From: Agrococcus sp. KRD186 | Lineage (GTDB): Bacteria; Actinomycetota; Actinomycetes; Actinomycetales; Microbacteriaceae | Direction of reading: 5' to 3' | Length of the DNA: 64,000 nucleotides | Assembly: GCF_017168255.1 (NCBI RefSeq) | Contig: NZ_JABFAP010000001.1 | Location: 2,907,900-2,971,899, forward strand | Shown here: positions 32,562-41,309 of the stretch, piece after piece | How positions within the stretch are numbered: the stretch's first letter is position 1 | Layout of the letters: each line of letters begins with the position of its first letter | The notes under the pieces: model-generated | The model's input: the letters and a program-made list of their open reading frames with translations, nothing else | Databases searched by the model: none | Told to the model about the DNA's origin: nothing | Position numbers and translations under genes: made by a program

Positions 32562-35500
32562 ATGGGCGCAGCCGCCACCGAGAAGGACACCGAGCTGGAG
32601 GCGCTGCAGGCGCTCGCTCCCGAGATCGTCGCGCAGGTGCGCACATGGCTCGAGGCCGCAGCGCAGATTCCCGCCGACGCGAGCGCCGAGCAGCTCGCCG
32701 GGGTGCTGAACGACCCCAAGGGCCTCGACTTCGCGGTCGCCTTCGTCGACGGCGTCGTGCGCCCCGAGGATGTGCACGTGGCCGCCCGCACGCTGCGCGA
32801 GATCGCCGGCGACGCGCCCGCGTTCCTGCCCTGGCCGATGCGCCAGGCGCTCAAGCTCGGCGGCGGCGTCGCCCCGCTCGCCCCGCACATCGTGGTGCCG
32901 ATCGCGCGCCGGGTGCTGCGCGAGATGGTCGGCCACCTCATCATCGACGCGACCGACGCCCGCCTCGGCGCCGCGATCAAGCGCATCCGCGCCACCGGTG
33001 CCCGCCTGAACGTCAACCTGCTCGGTGAGTACGTGCTCGGCGGCCGTGAGGCGAAGCGCCGCATCGACGGCAAGATGGCGCTCATCGAGCGCGACGACGT
33101 CGACTACGTCTCGATCAAGGTCTCGGCCACCACCGCGCCCCACCAGCCGTGGGCCTTCGACGCGCACGTCGAGCACGTGGTCGAGCGGCTGCTGCCCCTC
33201 TACCGCCGCGCGGCCGAGACCGGCACCTTCATCAACCTCGACATGGAGGAGTACAAGGACCTCGAGATGACCATGGCGGTCTTCATGCGGATCCTCGCCG
33301 AGCCCGGCCTCGAGCAGTACCGCGGCGGCATCGTGCTGCAGGCCTACCTGCCCGACGCGCTGCCGGCCATGCAGCGCCTGCAGGCGTGGGCGGCCGAGCG
33401 CGTCGCGAACGGCGGCGGCAACGTCAAGGTGCGCCTGGTGAAGGGCGCGAACCTGCCGATGGAGCGCGTCGAGGCCTCGATCCACGACTGGCCGCTCGCC
33501 ACCTGGCACACGAAGCAGGACAGCGACACGCACTACAAGCGCGTGCTGACCTGGGCGCTCACGCCCGAGCGCATCGCCAACGTCGAGCTCGGCGTCGCCG
33601 GCCACAACCTCTTCGACGTCGCCTTCGCCTGGCTGCTGGGCAAGCAGCGCGGCGTCACACGCGGGGTCGAGTTCGAGATGCTGCTGGGCATGGCGCAGGG
33701 CCAGGCCGAGGTGGTGCGCCGCGACGTGGGCGGCCTGCTGCTCTACACGCCGGTCGTGCACCCGAACGAGTTCGACGTCGCGATCGCCTACCTGATCCGC
33801 CGCCTCGAGGAGGGCGCGAGCCGCGAGAACTTCATGTCGGCCGTGTTCGAGCTGGCGACCTCACAGGCGCTGTTCGAGCGTGAGAAGGATCGCTTCCTCG
33901 CCTCGCTCTCCGGCCTCGCCGCCGCGGCGCCCGCCAGCCACCGGGTGCAGAACAGGGCGGATGCGGTGGTGCCGGCCACAGAGGAGGGGTTCCGCAACGC
34001 TCCCGACACCGACCCCTCGCTGCCCGCCAACCAGGCATGGGCGGCCGGCATCCGCGAGCGCGCGAAGGACTCGCGCCTGGGCGTCGACGCCGTCGAGGCG
34101 GCCACGCTGCGCGACGCCGAGGCGCTGGAGGCGGTCATCGAGACCGGCATCGCCGCGAACGACTCCTGGCGCTCGCTCTCGGGCGACGAGCGCGCCGAGA
34201 TCCTGCACCGCGCAGGCGTCGAGCTCGAACTTCGCCGCGGCGAGCTGATGGAGGTCGCGGCCAGCGAGGCCGGCAAGACCCTCGACCAGTCCGACCCAGA
34301 GGTGAGCGAGGCGATCGACTTCGCCCACTACTACGCAGAGCGCGCCCGCGACCTCGACCGCGTCGACGGCGCCGTCGCGGTGCCCTCGCGGCTGATCGCC
34401 GTCACCCCGCCGTGGAACTTCCCCATCGCCATCCCCGCAGGCTCGACGCTCGCGGCGCTCGCGAGCGGCGCATCCGTCATCATCAAGCCCGCCCGCGCCA
34501 CCGCGCGCACCGGTGCGACGATGGTCGAGGCGCTCTGGGCGGCCGGCGTGCCGAAGGACGTGCTGCAGCTCGTGCAGCTGGGCGAGCGCTCGCTCGGCGA
34601 CCAGCTGATCGGCGACCCGCGCGTCGACCGCGTCATCCTCACCGGCGGCTTCGAGACCGCCCAGGCCTTCCGGCGCATCCGCCCCGACCTCAACCTGCTG
34701 GCCGAGACGAGCGGCAAGAACGCCATCATCGTGATGCCCTCTGCCGACTTCGACCTCGCCGCGAAGGACATCGTGGCGAGCGCCTTCGGCCACGCCGGCC
34801 AGAAGTGCTCGGCGGCCTCGCTCGCCATCCTGGTCGGGCAGGCCGGCACGTCGAAGCGCCTGCACAACCAGATCGTCGACGGCGTGCGCTCGCTCGAGAC
34901 CGGCTACCCGTGGCACGCGACGAGCCAGATGGGGCCGATCGTCGCACCCGCAGAGGGCAAGCTGCTCGACGGCCTCACCAAGCTGGGTGAGGGCGAGTCG
35001 TGGATCGTCAAGCCCGAGCGGCTCGACGAGACGGGCAAGCTCTGGTCGCCCGGCCTGCGCGCCGGCGTGCAGCGCGGCAGCGAGTACCACCTGACCGAGT
35101 ACTTCGGCCCGATCCTCGGCATCATGCGCGTCGACACCCTCGAGGAGGCCATCGCGCTCGTCAACGAGGTCGACTACGGGCTCACCTCGGGCATCCACTC
35201 GCTTGACCCCGCCGAGATCGGGCAGTGGCTGGGCACCATCCAGGCCGGCAACCTCTACGTCAACCGCGGCATCACCGGCGCGATCGTGCAGCGCCAGCCC
35301 TTCGGCGGCTGGAAGCGCTCGGTCGTCGGCCCAACCACCAAGGCCGGCGGCCCGAGCTACCTGATGCCGCTGGTCGACTGGGTCTCGGCCGAGGCGCGCG
35401 AGACGGCGCCGATCGAGCTGCACGCGGTGCAGACGCTCGTCGACGCGGTCGCGTCGGTGGCGACGACGGGTGCGACCGCGAGGTCGACGACCGAGGCGAC

Positions 35501-36098
35501 GGCGGATGCGTCGAGCTCGGCCACGACGGACTCCTCCGTCACGCGCGCCGAGGCCGACGCGCTCCGCCGCGCGGCCGGCTCCGACCAGCACGTGTGGGCC
35601 GGCGAGCTGGGTGTCGCCCGCGATGTGCAGCAGCTGCTCGCCGAGCGCGACATCCTGCGCCACCTGCCGATGCCGAACGTCGTCATCCGGCTGGCCGAGG
35701 GCGCACGGCTCGTGCAGCTCGCCCGCACCGTGGCTGCCGCGCTCCGCGCCGGCGCAGACGTGCACGTGTCGACCGCGATCGAGCCCGCGCCCGCGGTGCG
35801 CGCGGCGCTCGCGGCGGCCGGGGTTCCGGTGGAGGTGCAGGACGACGCCGGCTTCGCGCGTGCGGCGACGCGCCTGCCGCAGGGACGCATCCGCTACCTG
35901 GCCGCCGAGGCGACGGTCGCCGAGGGCGTGCGCGCGCTGGCGGAGGCGGTCGAGGGCCGCCCCGACCTCGCGATCGTGTCGCACCCGGTGACGGAGGCGG
36001 GCCGCGTGGAGCTGCTGCCGTTCCTGCGCGAGCAGGCGGTCGCGATCACGGCGCACCGCTTCGGCACGCCCAACCACCTCACCGACCACCTCATCTAG
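32562..36098 (+). CDS. putA: Bifunctional proline dehydrogenase / glutamate-semialdehyde dehydrogenase
   Basis: Oxidises proline to glutamate. 1178 residues. FAD-binding proline dehydrogenase domain about 90-460 (LNVNLLGEYVLGGREA, DYVSIKVSATTAP, FINLDMEEYKD, VRLVKGANLPMERVEA), then an aldehyde dehydrogenase domain about 500-960 (VTPPWNFPIAIP, KPARATARTG, catalytic Glu715 in LAETSGKNA, nucleophile Cys749 in AGQKCSAAS, GNLYVNRGITGAIVQRQPFGG), then a C-terminal extension of 200 residues. ATG 32562 follows GAGAGAGGGCAGCAGC. No N-terminal DNA-binding domain, so regulation falls to the LysR neighbour. Confidence 0.96.
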   Translation: MGAAATEKDTELEALQALAPEIVAQVRTWLEAAAQIPADASAEQLAGVLNDPKGLDFAVAFVDGVVRPEDVHVAARTLREIAGDAPAFLPWPMRQALKLGGGVAPLAPHIVVPIARRVLREMVGHLIIDATDARLGAAIKRIRATGARLNVNLLGEYVLGGREAKRRIDGKMALIERDDVDYVSIKVSATTAPHQPWAFDAHVEHVVERLLPLYRRAAETGTFINLDMEEYKDLEMTMAVFMRILAEPGLEQYRGGIVLQAYLPDALPAMQRLQAWAAERVANGGGNVKVRLVKGANLPMERVEASIHDWPLATWHTKQDSDTHYKRVLTWALTPERIANVELGVAGHNLFDVAFAWLLGKQRGVTRGVEFEMLLGMAQGQAEVVRRDVGGLLLYTPVVHPNEFDVAIAYLIRRLEEGASRENFMSAVFELATSQALFEREKDRFLASLSGLAAAAPASHRVQNRADAVVPATEEGFRNAPDTDPSLPANQAWAAGIRERAKDSRLGVDAVEAATLRDAEALEAVIETGIAANDSWRSLSGDERAEILHRAGVELELRRGELMEVAASEAGKTLDQSDPEVSEAIDFAHYYAERARDLDRVDGAVAVPSRLIAVTPPWNFPIAIPAGSTLAALASGASVIIKPARATARTGATMVEALWAAGVPKDVLQLVQLGERSLGDQLIGDPRVDRVILTGGFETAQAFRRIRPDLNLLAETSGKNAIIVMPSADFDLAAKDIVASAFGHAGQKCSAASLAILVGQAGTSKRLHNQIVDGVRSLETGYPWHATSQMGPIVAPAEGKLLDGLTKLGEGESWIVKPERLDETGKLWSPGLRAGVQRGSEYHLTEYFGPILGIMRVDTLEEAIALVNEVDYGLTSGIHSLDPAEIGQWLGTIQAGNLYVNRGITGAIVQRQPFGGWKRSVVGPTTKAGGPSYLMPLVDWVSAEARETAPIELHAVQTLVDAVASVATTGATARSTTEATADASSSATTDSSVTRAEADALRRAAGSDQHVWAGELGVARDVQQLLAERDILRHLPMPNVVIRLAEGARLVQLARTVAAALRAGADVHVSTAIEPAPAVRAALAAAGVPVEVQDDAGFARAATRLPQGRIRYLAAEATVAEGVRALAEAVEGRPDLAIVSHPVTEAGRVELLPFLREQAVAITAHRFGTPNHLTDHLI

Positions 36099-36115
36099 CG
36101 GCCGCGGCAGCTGCG

Positions 36116-36149
36116 GAAGGGGCCGGGATCTCGCGATTCCGGCCCCTTC
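36116..36149 (+). terminator. Terminator after putA
   Basis: 11-bp perfect stem GAAGGGGCCGG/CCGGCCCCTTC (36116-36126 with 36139-36149), 12-nt loop, starting 18 nt after the stop. Confidence 0.75.
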
Positions 36150-36208
36150 GCCGTCCGCGGACCCCTTCGCCGCTCCACGGACCCCTCCGGGCGGACCGCC
36201 CTCGCCAC

Positions 36209-36270
36209 GTGGACCTCTGCGGGATCAGGGGACCCGCCAGGACGGGACCTGCGATCCAGAACAGGTCCAC
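36209..36270. repeat. Inverted pair of an 18-20-bp intergenic repeat
   Basis: GTGGACCTCTGCGGGATC (36209-36226) is an imperfect inverted copy (15 of 18) of GATCCAGAACAGGTCCAC (36253-36270). A near-identical direct copy of the latter lies at 37185-37204 on the other side of the SDR gene. The gap 36099-36323 holds otherwise only the putA terminator. Confidence 0.6.
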
Positions 36271-36323
36271 TTGCGAACGCGATGCGCTCGCGCCAGACGC
36301 CCGTCCGGCGAGCCGCGCGGCGC

Positions 36324-37094
36324 TCAGCCCGCGAACCAGCCGCCGTCGTTCGGGATGATCGCGCCGTTGACGTTGCTCGCCGCATCGGAGGCGAGGAACG
36401 CGATCAGGTTCGCCTGCTCGATCGGCTGGGCCACACGCTGCGCCGACTGGTGCACGGGAGTGATGGCCGCCATCGACTCCTGGTCGATGTGCTGCTGGAT
36501 GTCCTCGGTCATCACGTTCGTCTCGACGCCGCCCGGCGCCACCGCGTTCGCGCGGATGCCCCGCTTCGCGTACGTGTATGCCGTATTGCGGGTGAGGCCG
36601 ACGACCGCGTGCTTCGAGGCGGTGTAGGCCGCGCCGGCCGCCGCACCGCGGATGCCCGCTGCGCTCGCGACGTTCACGATCGAGCCGCCGCCGGCCGGCA
36701 GCATCGCCCGCAGCGCCGCGCGCGTGAGGAAGAACGGGCCGTCGAGGTTGACGCGCATGATGCGCCGCCAGATGTCGTCCTCGGTGGTCGCGGCGCCGGC
36801 GAAGCGATCCATGATGCCGGCGTTGTTCACCAGCACGTCGAGCTTCCCGTGGCGCTCGACGGCTGCCGAGACGATCGAGTCGGCGACGGCGGCGTCGCCG
36901 ATGTCGCCCACCACGGCGGATGCGGTGCCGCCGCCGGCCTCGATGCTCGCGACGGTCTCGTGCGCGGTCTCGGCGATGTCGCTCACGACGACCGTCGCGC
37001 CCAGGCTCGCGAAGAGCTCGCACGTTGCCTTGCCGATGCCACTGCCGCCACCGGTGATGATGGCGACCTTGCCGGTGAGATCGATGACGTTCAT
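36324..37094 (-). CDS. Short-chain dehydrogenase/reductase
   Basis: A 256-residue classical SDR: NAD(P)-binding TGGGSGIG (residues about 14-21), NNAGIM, catalytic Ser in [15 protein letters not shown] catalytic Tyr/Lys, and PGGVET. The C-terminus [11 protein letters not shown] is typical. AGGAGG RBS precedes ATG 37094; longer in-frame upstream sequence is rejected. Substrate unknown; Asp after the second strand (VVVSDI) favours NAD+. It stands alone between putA and glyA, flanked on both sides by copies of one intergenic repeat. Confidence 0.88.
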   Translation of the reverse strand: MNVIDLTGKVAIITGGGSGIGKATCELFASLGATVVVSDIAETAHETVASIEAGGGTASAVVGDIGDAAVADSIVSAAVERHGKLDVLVNNAGIMDRFAGAATTEDDIWRRIMRVNLDGPFFLTRAALRAMLPAGGGSIVNVASAAGIRGAAAGAAYTASKHAVVGLTRNTAYTYAKRGIRANAVAPGGVETNVMTEDIQQHIDQESMAAITPVHQSAQRVAQPIEQANLIAFLASDAASNVNGAIIPNDGGWFAG

Positions 37095-37184
37095 GGGATC
37101 CTCCTGGAGATCTGAGATGTGCTCACGAGTCTGCGCGCGCGACCTGTGGTTGTCGTATGGGATCGCCCCGGCGCCGCGCACCTC

Positions 37185-37204
37185 GCGATCCAGAAGGGGT
37201 CCAC
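37185..37204. repeat. Second-site copy of the intergenic repeat
   Basis: GCGATCCAGAAGGGGTCCAC matches 18 of 20 positions of 36251-36270 in the same orientation. The two copies flank the SDR gene. Confidence 0.6.
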
Positions 37205-37237
37205 CCGCGCGCGGTGGCGCACGCGGGATACGATGAG

Positions 37238-37322
37238 TGCGGCCGTGACTGGCGCATTGGTGGAGCACCACCGGGGAGCGGCCGATCTGTGGTGAACGCC
37301 ATGGGCCGCGCGCCTGGGCCGC
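37238..37322 (+). ncRNA. ZTP (pfl) riboswitch upstream of glyA-folD
   Basis: All conserved blocks of the pfl motif are present in order: CGTGACTGGCG (37244-37254), a GTGG/CCAC hairpin and CCGGGGAGCGG (37271-37281), a GCGGCC/GGCCGC stem, and CCGCGCGCCTGGGCC near 37306-37320. The class senses ZTP/ZMP, which build up when 10-formyl-THF is short. It lies 48 nt before the glyA RBS, and a TACGAT -10 box (37229-37234) just precedes it. Genes downstream (glyA, folD) are classic members of this regulon. Confidence 0.88.
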
Positions 37323-37369
37323 AGCACACCAGCCAGCGACGCGCGCGAGCGCACAGCGAAGGAGCACCC

Positions 37370-38716
37370 GTGACCGACCGCCTGCCCAGCACGTTCAACT
37401 CGCCGCTCAGCGAGGTCGACCCTGAGATCGCCGAGGTCCTGCAGCAGGAGCTGAACCGCCAGCGCGACTACCTCGAGATGATCGCCAGCGAGAACTTCGT
37501 GCCCGTCGCGGTGCTCGAATCCGCCGGCAGCGTGCTCACCAACAAGTACGCCGAGGGCTACCCGGGTCGCCGCTACTACGGCGGCTGCGAGTACGTCGAC
37601 GTCGCCGAGCAGCTGGCGATCGACCGCGCGAAGGCGCTCTTCGGCGCCGAGTTCGCCAACGTGCAGCCCCACTCGGGCGCCACCGCGAACGCCGCCGTGC
37701 TGCACGCGATCGCGCGCCCCGGCGACACCGTGCTGGGCCTCTCGCTCGACCACGGCGGCCACCTCACGCACGGCATGAAGATCAACTTCTCCGGCCGCCT
37801 GTACGACATCGTCGCCTACGGCGTCGACGAGACCACCAGCCAGGTCGACATGGAGGAGGTGCGCCGCCTCGCGCTCGAGCACAAGCCCAAGGTGATCGTC
37901 GCCGGCTGGTCGGCCTACCCGCGCCAGCTCGACTTCGCCGCCTTCCGCGCGATCGCCGACGAGGTGGGCGCGCTGCTGTGGGTCGACATGGCGCACTTCG
38001 CCGGCCTCGTCGCCGCGGGCCTGCACCCCAACCCGGTGCCGCACGCGCACGTGGTCTCCTCGACCGTGCACAAGACCATCGGTGGCCCCCGCTCGGGCTT
38101 CATCCTCACGAACGACGCCGACATCGCCAAGAAGATCAACTCGGGCGTCTTCCCGGGCCAGCAGGGCGGCCCGCTGATGCACGTGATCGCCGCGAAGGCC
38201 ACCGCGTTCAAGCTCGCCGCGAGCGACGAGTTCAAGGAGCGCCAGGAGCGCACCCTGCGCGGCGCGCACATCCTCGCCGAGCGGCTCATGCAGCAGGACG
38301 TGGCGGATGCGGGCATCACGGTGCGCTCGAACGGCACCGACGTGCACCTGGTCCTGGTCGACCTGCGCGACGCCGCCATCGACGGCAAGCAGGCGGAGGA
38401 TCTCCTGCACGAGATCCGCATCACCGTCAACCGCAACGCGGTGCCCAACGACCCGCGCCCGCCGATGGTCACGAGCGGCCTGCGCATCGGCACGCCCGCG
38501 CTCGCGACCCGCGGCTTCGGCGACGAGGAGTTCACCGAGGTGGCCGACGTCATCGCGCTCGCGCTGCTGCCGGGCGCCGACCCCGAGCCGCTGCGCGCCC
38601 GCGTGGCGAAGCTCGCCGACGCCTTCCCGCTCTACCCGGGCGTGGGCCCCTCCGGCCAGCCGACGGCGGTGCACGACCTCGGCTCCTCCGTCAGCCAGGG
38701 CGGCGACCACCGATGA
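37370..38716 (+). CDS. glyA: Serine hydroxymethyltransferase
   Basis: PLP enzyme converting serine and THF to glycine and 5,10-methylene-THF. 448 residues: N-terminal [78 protein letters not shown] lysine K235 in [27 protein letters not shown] start 37370 with GAAGGAGC RBS behind a ZTP riboswitch. The stop overlaps folD by 4 nt. Confidence 0.96.
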   Translation: MTDRLPSTFNSPLSEVDPEIAEVLQQELNRQRDYLEMIASENFVPVAVLESAGSVLTNKYAEGYPGRRYYGGCEYVDVAEQLAIDRAKALFGAEFANVQPHSGATANAAVLHAIARPGDTVLGLSLDHGGHLTHGMKINFSGRLYDIVAYGVDETTSQVDMEEVRRLALEHKPKVIVAGWSAYPRQLDFAAFRAIADEVGALLWVDMAHFAGLVAAGLHPNPVPHAHVVSSTVHKTIGGPRSGFILTNDADIAKKINSGVFPGQQGGPLMHVIAAKATAFKLAASDEFKERQERTLRGAHILAERLMQQDVADAGITVRSNGTDVHLVLVDLRDAAIDGKQAEDLLHEIRITVNRNAVPNDPRPPMVTSGLRIGTPALATRGFGDEEFTEVADVIALALLPGADPEPLRARVAKLADAFPLYPGVGPSGQPTAVHDLGSSVSQGGDHR

Positions 38717-39600
38717 CCGCACGGCTCCTCGACGGCAACGCCACCGCATCCGCCATCAAGGCAGAGCTGAAGGAGCGGGTGGATGCGCTCGCGTCGAAGG
38801 GCATGACGCCGGGCCTCGGCACGCTGCTGGTCGGGGACGACCCGGGCAGCCAGTCCTACGTGAAGGGCAAGCACCGCGACTGCGCCGAGGTGGGCATCGA
38901 GTCGATCCGCGTCGACCTGCCCACGGGCGCCTCGACCGCCGACGTGCGGAAGGCGATCGCCGACCTCAACTCGGCGCGCGAGGTGACCGGCTACATCATC
39001 CAGCTGCCGCTGCCCGACGGACACGACGAGAAGGCGATGCTGGAGCTGATGGATCCCGACAAGGATGCCGACGGCCTGCACCCGACCAACCTCGGCCGGC
39101 TGGTGCTGGGCGTCGACGGCCCGATCGACTCGCCGCTGCCGTGCACGCCTGCGGGCATCGTGCAGATGCTGCGCCGGCACGACATCGAGATCGCAGGCTC
39201 GACGGTCGCCATCGTCGGCCGCGGCCTCACGGTCGGCCGTCCGCTCGGCCTGCTGCTGACCCGCAAGGGCATCGACGCGACGGTGACGCTGTGCCACTCG
39301 CGCACGCCCGAGCTCGCCGCCCAGGTGCGGGAGGCCGACATCGTCGTGGCCGCCGTGGGCGTGCCGGGGCTGATCAAGGCCGACTGGGTCAAGCCCGGCG
39401 CCGCGGTGCTCGATGTGGGCATCACGCGCGGCCTCTCGGCCGAGACCGGCAAGGTGAAGCTGCTCGGCGATGTCGACCCGGGCGTGAAGGATGTCGCGGC
39501 GTGGGTCTCGCCCGTGCCCGGCGGTGTGGGCCCGATGACGCGCGTCATGCTGCTCGACAACGTGGTGCAGATGGCCGAGCACCGGGTGCGCTCGCGCTGA
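38713..39600 (+). CDS. folD: Methylene-THF dehydrogenase/cyclohydrolase
   Basis: Interconverts 5,10-methylene-THF and 10-formyl-THF. 295 residues: catalytic Lys segment [49 protein letters not shown], Rossmann [16 protein letters not shown] and [20 protein letters not shown] overlaps glyA TGA (ATGA), so both genes are under the ZTP riboswitch and supply one-carbon units to purN and purH elsewhere in the window. It carries GRGLTVGRP where most FolD have GRSxxVGxP, a common actinobacterial variant. Confidence 0.95.
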   Translation: MTARLLDGNATASAIKAELKERVDALASKGMTPGLGTLLVGDDPGSQSYVKGKHRDCAEVGIESIRVDLPTGASTADVRKAIADLNSAREVTGYIIQLPLPDGHDEKAMLELMDPDKDADGLHPTNLGRLVLGVDGPIDSPLPCTPAGIVQMLRRHDIEIAGSTVAIVGRGLTVGRPLGLLLTRKGIDATVTLCHSRTPELAAQVREADIVVAAVGVPGLIKADWVKPGAAVLDVGITRGLSAETGKVKLLGDVDPGVKDVAAWVSPVPGGVGPMTRVMLLDNVVQMAEHRVRSR

Positions 39601-39619
39601 CCCGGATGCGACGGATGCG

Positions 39620-40114
39620 TCAGCCGGCGTACGCGTCGCGCAGCGCCGGGTAGTAGTCGTCCCACGCGGGCATCGGCTCGCCGGCGATCGCGGCGACCAG
39701 CCGGTCGAGGTACCACTCCCAGCCGGCGCCCACGTCGGGCAGCATCGACAGCGGCAGCTCGTGGTGCGAGAAGCGGATGAGCGTGCCGGAGCCGGGCTCG
39801 TGCCCGCCGTCGACGAGCTCGACCTCGAGGCTCCAGCTGCCCGAGTCGTCGGTGGTCTGCACGATCAGGTGCTCGGGCGGCGTGCACTCGAGGATCTCGA
39901 CGGCGCTCGTCGACTCCCCGTCCTCGGCGGTCATCGACAGCACCACCTCGCCCGAGTCGGGCTCGCCGACGTAGTTCGCGAACCAGATGCCCAGCTCGCG
40001 CGACTCCGACAGGAACGGCCACACCGCGATGGCGTCGGCTCCCACCTTGCGCTCGAGCGTCAGCTCGCACATCTCGCCGTGCTCGGTGACGGTGCCCGTC
40101 CGTTGGATCGCCAT
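39620..40114 (-). CDS. SRPBCC/AHSA1-like domain protein
   Basis: A 164-residue START/Bet-v1-fold protein: LERKVGADAIAVWPFLSESRELGIWFANYVGE at the N-terminus, VEILECTPPEHLIVQTTD in the middle, and GAGWEWYLDRLVAAIAGEPMPAWDDYYP near the end, which is typical of AHSA1-like proteins in actinobacteria. RBS GGGGAGGAG precedes ATG 40114. Ligand unknown. Convergent with folD. Confidence 0.8.
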   Translation of the reverse strand: MAIQRTGTVTEHGEMCELTLERKVGADAIAVWPFLSESRELGIWFANYVGEPDSGEVVLSMTAEDGESTSAVEILECTPPEHLIVQTTDDSGSWSLEVELVDGGHEPGSGTLIRFSHHELPLSMLPDVGAGWEWYLDRLVAAIAGEPMPAWDDYYPALRDAYAG

Positions 40115-40184
40115 CTCGGTCTCCTCCCCGTGGGGCCGAGCCTACGCATCCGCCCGCCTGGCCCGCCAGGGCCTTCGGGCGGCG

Positions 40185-40721
40185 TCAGTGCCCGATGGCC
40201 TCGACGTAGACCTCGATGCGCTTCGCGTAGGTCTCGGCGTTGCGCTCGATGCCGCGCCGCTCGTCCTCGGTGGTCTCGCGCCGCACCTTGCCGGGCACGC
40301 CCGCGACGAGCGAGTGCTCGGGGATGACGGTGCCCTCGGTGACGAGCGCGCCGGCGGCGATGATCGAGCCGGTGCCGATGACCGCGCCGTTCATGACCGT
40401 CGCGTGCATGCCGATCAGCACGTCGTCCTCGACGGTGCAGCCGTGCACGACGGCGTTGTGGCCGATCGAGACGCGCGCGCCGATCGTGAGCGGCGAGCCG
40501 TGGTCGACGTGCAGCGAGCAGGAGTCCTGCACGTTCGAGTCGTCGCCGATCACGACGGGCTCCTCCTCGGCGCGGATGGAGGCGCCGGGCCAGATGCCGA
40601 CGCGCTCGCCGAGCGAGACCTGCCCTGCGATGACGGCGCCCGGCATCACCAGCGCCGACTTCGGCAGGTGCGGCACGCGGTCGGGCAGCGGGATGATCGT
40701 GGCGCGGTCGTGGACAGTCAT
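40185..40721 (-). CDS. Gamma-carbonic-anhydrase-family hexapeptide protein
   Basis: A 178-residue left-handed beta-helix protein: hexapeptide repeats from ALVMPGAVIAGQVSLGERVGIWPGASIRAEEEPVVIGDDSNVQ onward, with HVDHGSPLTIGARVSIGHNAVVHGCTV holding three likely metal-binding histidines, then IGMHATVMNGAVIGTGSIIAAGALVTEG. Many family members lack proven carbonic anhydrase activity. TACGCT (rc of 40728-40733) is 6 nt before ATG 40721: leaderless. Confidence 0.85.
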   Translation of the reverse strand: MTVHDRATIIPLPDRVPHLPKSALVMPGAVIAGQVSLGERVGIWPGASIRAEEEPVVIGDDSNVQDSCSLHVDHGSPLTIGARVSIGHNAVVHGCTVEDDVLIGMHATVMNGAVIGTGSIIAAGALVTEGTVIPEHSLVAGVPGKVRRETTEDERRGIERNAETYAKRIEVYVEAIGH

Positions 40722-40799
40722 GGCGCCAGCGTACGCCGAAGGGCGGGGGTGGGGCGGATGCGGCTGGTCGCGCGAGCGCTGCGGGTGCACCATGGGTGC

Positions 40800-41180
40800 A
40801 TGGTCGCCCCTGCCCGCATCGAGTCGCTCGAGCCGCACCAGGTGTTCGTCTTCGGCTCGAACGCCGAGGGGATGCACGCCGCCGGCGCCGCCCGCACCGC
40901 GCACGAGCGCTTCGGTGCGGTCTGGGGGCAGGGCAGCGGTCTGCAGGGGCAGTCGTACGGCGTCGACACGATGAGCGGGCTCGGCACCATCGAGCGCGAG
41001 GTGACCGAGCTGCTCGCGTTCGCCGCCGGGCACCCCGAGCTCGAGTTCCTCGTCACCGAGATCGGCTGCGGCATCGCCGGCCACACACCGGGCCAGATCG
41101 CGCCGCTGTTCCGCGGCGCGCCGGCCAATGTGCTGCTGCCGCAGCGCTTCGCGGCCGTGCTGGCGGCCGAGTCGGCGTAG
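40800..41180 (+). CDS. A1S_2505-like small protein
   Basis: A 126-residue protein of a family found in phages and bacteria: VFVFGSNAEGMHAAGAARTA, FGAVWGQGSGLQGQSYGVDTM, and a C-terminal FLVTEIGCGIAGHTPGQIAPLFR. The GSNxxGxHxxGAA and GLQGQSY motifs are diagnostic. Function is unknown; the glycine-rich N-terminal loop resembles nucleotide- or ADP-ribose-binding folds, a guess. ATG 40800 is used; a clear RBS is not seen. It ends 22 nt before tRNA-Leu. Confidence 0.75.
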   Translation: MVAPARIESLEPHQVFVFGSNAEGMHAAGAARTAHERFGAVWGQGSGLQGQSYGVDTMSGLGTIEREVTELLAFAAGHPELEFLVTEIGCGIAGHTPGQIAPLFRGAPANVLLPQRFAAVLAAESA

Positions 41181-41202
41181 CGTAGGGGCGGGCGCGCGCC
41201 CG

Positions 41203-41276
41203 GCCCCCGTAGCCCAACTGGCAGAGGCAGCGGACTTAAAATCCGCCAAGTCTGGGTTCGAACCCCAGTGGGGGCA
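41203..41276 (+). tRNA. tRNA-Leu(UAA) with short variable loop
   Basis: 74 nt. Acceptor GCCCCCG/TGGGGGC (41203-41209 with 41269-41275), D-stem GCC/GGC, anticodon stem GCGGA/TCCGC with loop CTTAAAA and anticodon TAA at 41237-41239, variable loop CAAGT (41247-41251), T-stem CTGGG/CCCAG with TTCGAAC, discriminator A at 41276. No CCA is encoded. Leucine tRNAs usually carry a long variable arm (class II); here it is only 5 nt. Discriminator A fits leucine. Confidence 0.85.
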
Positions 41277-41309
41277 CCCGCGCCAGCTGCCCGCAGCGGG
41301 TCGGTCGGC

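Noticed and set aside
37238..37322. Glycine riboswitch before glyA
   Set aside because: Conserved GTGACTGGCG and CGCCTGGGC blocks fit the ZTP class; no tandem glycine aptamer.
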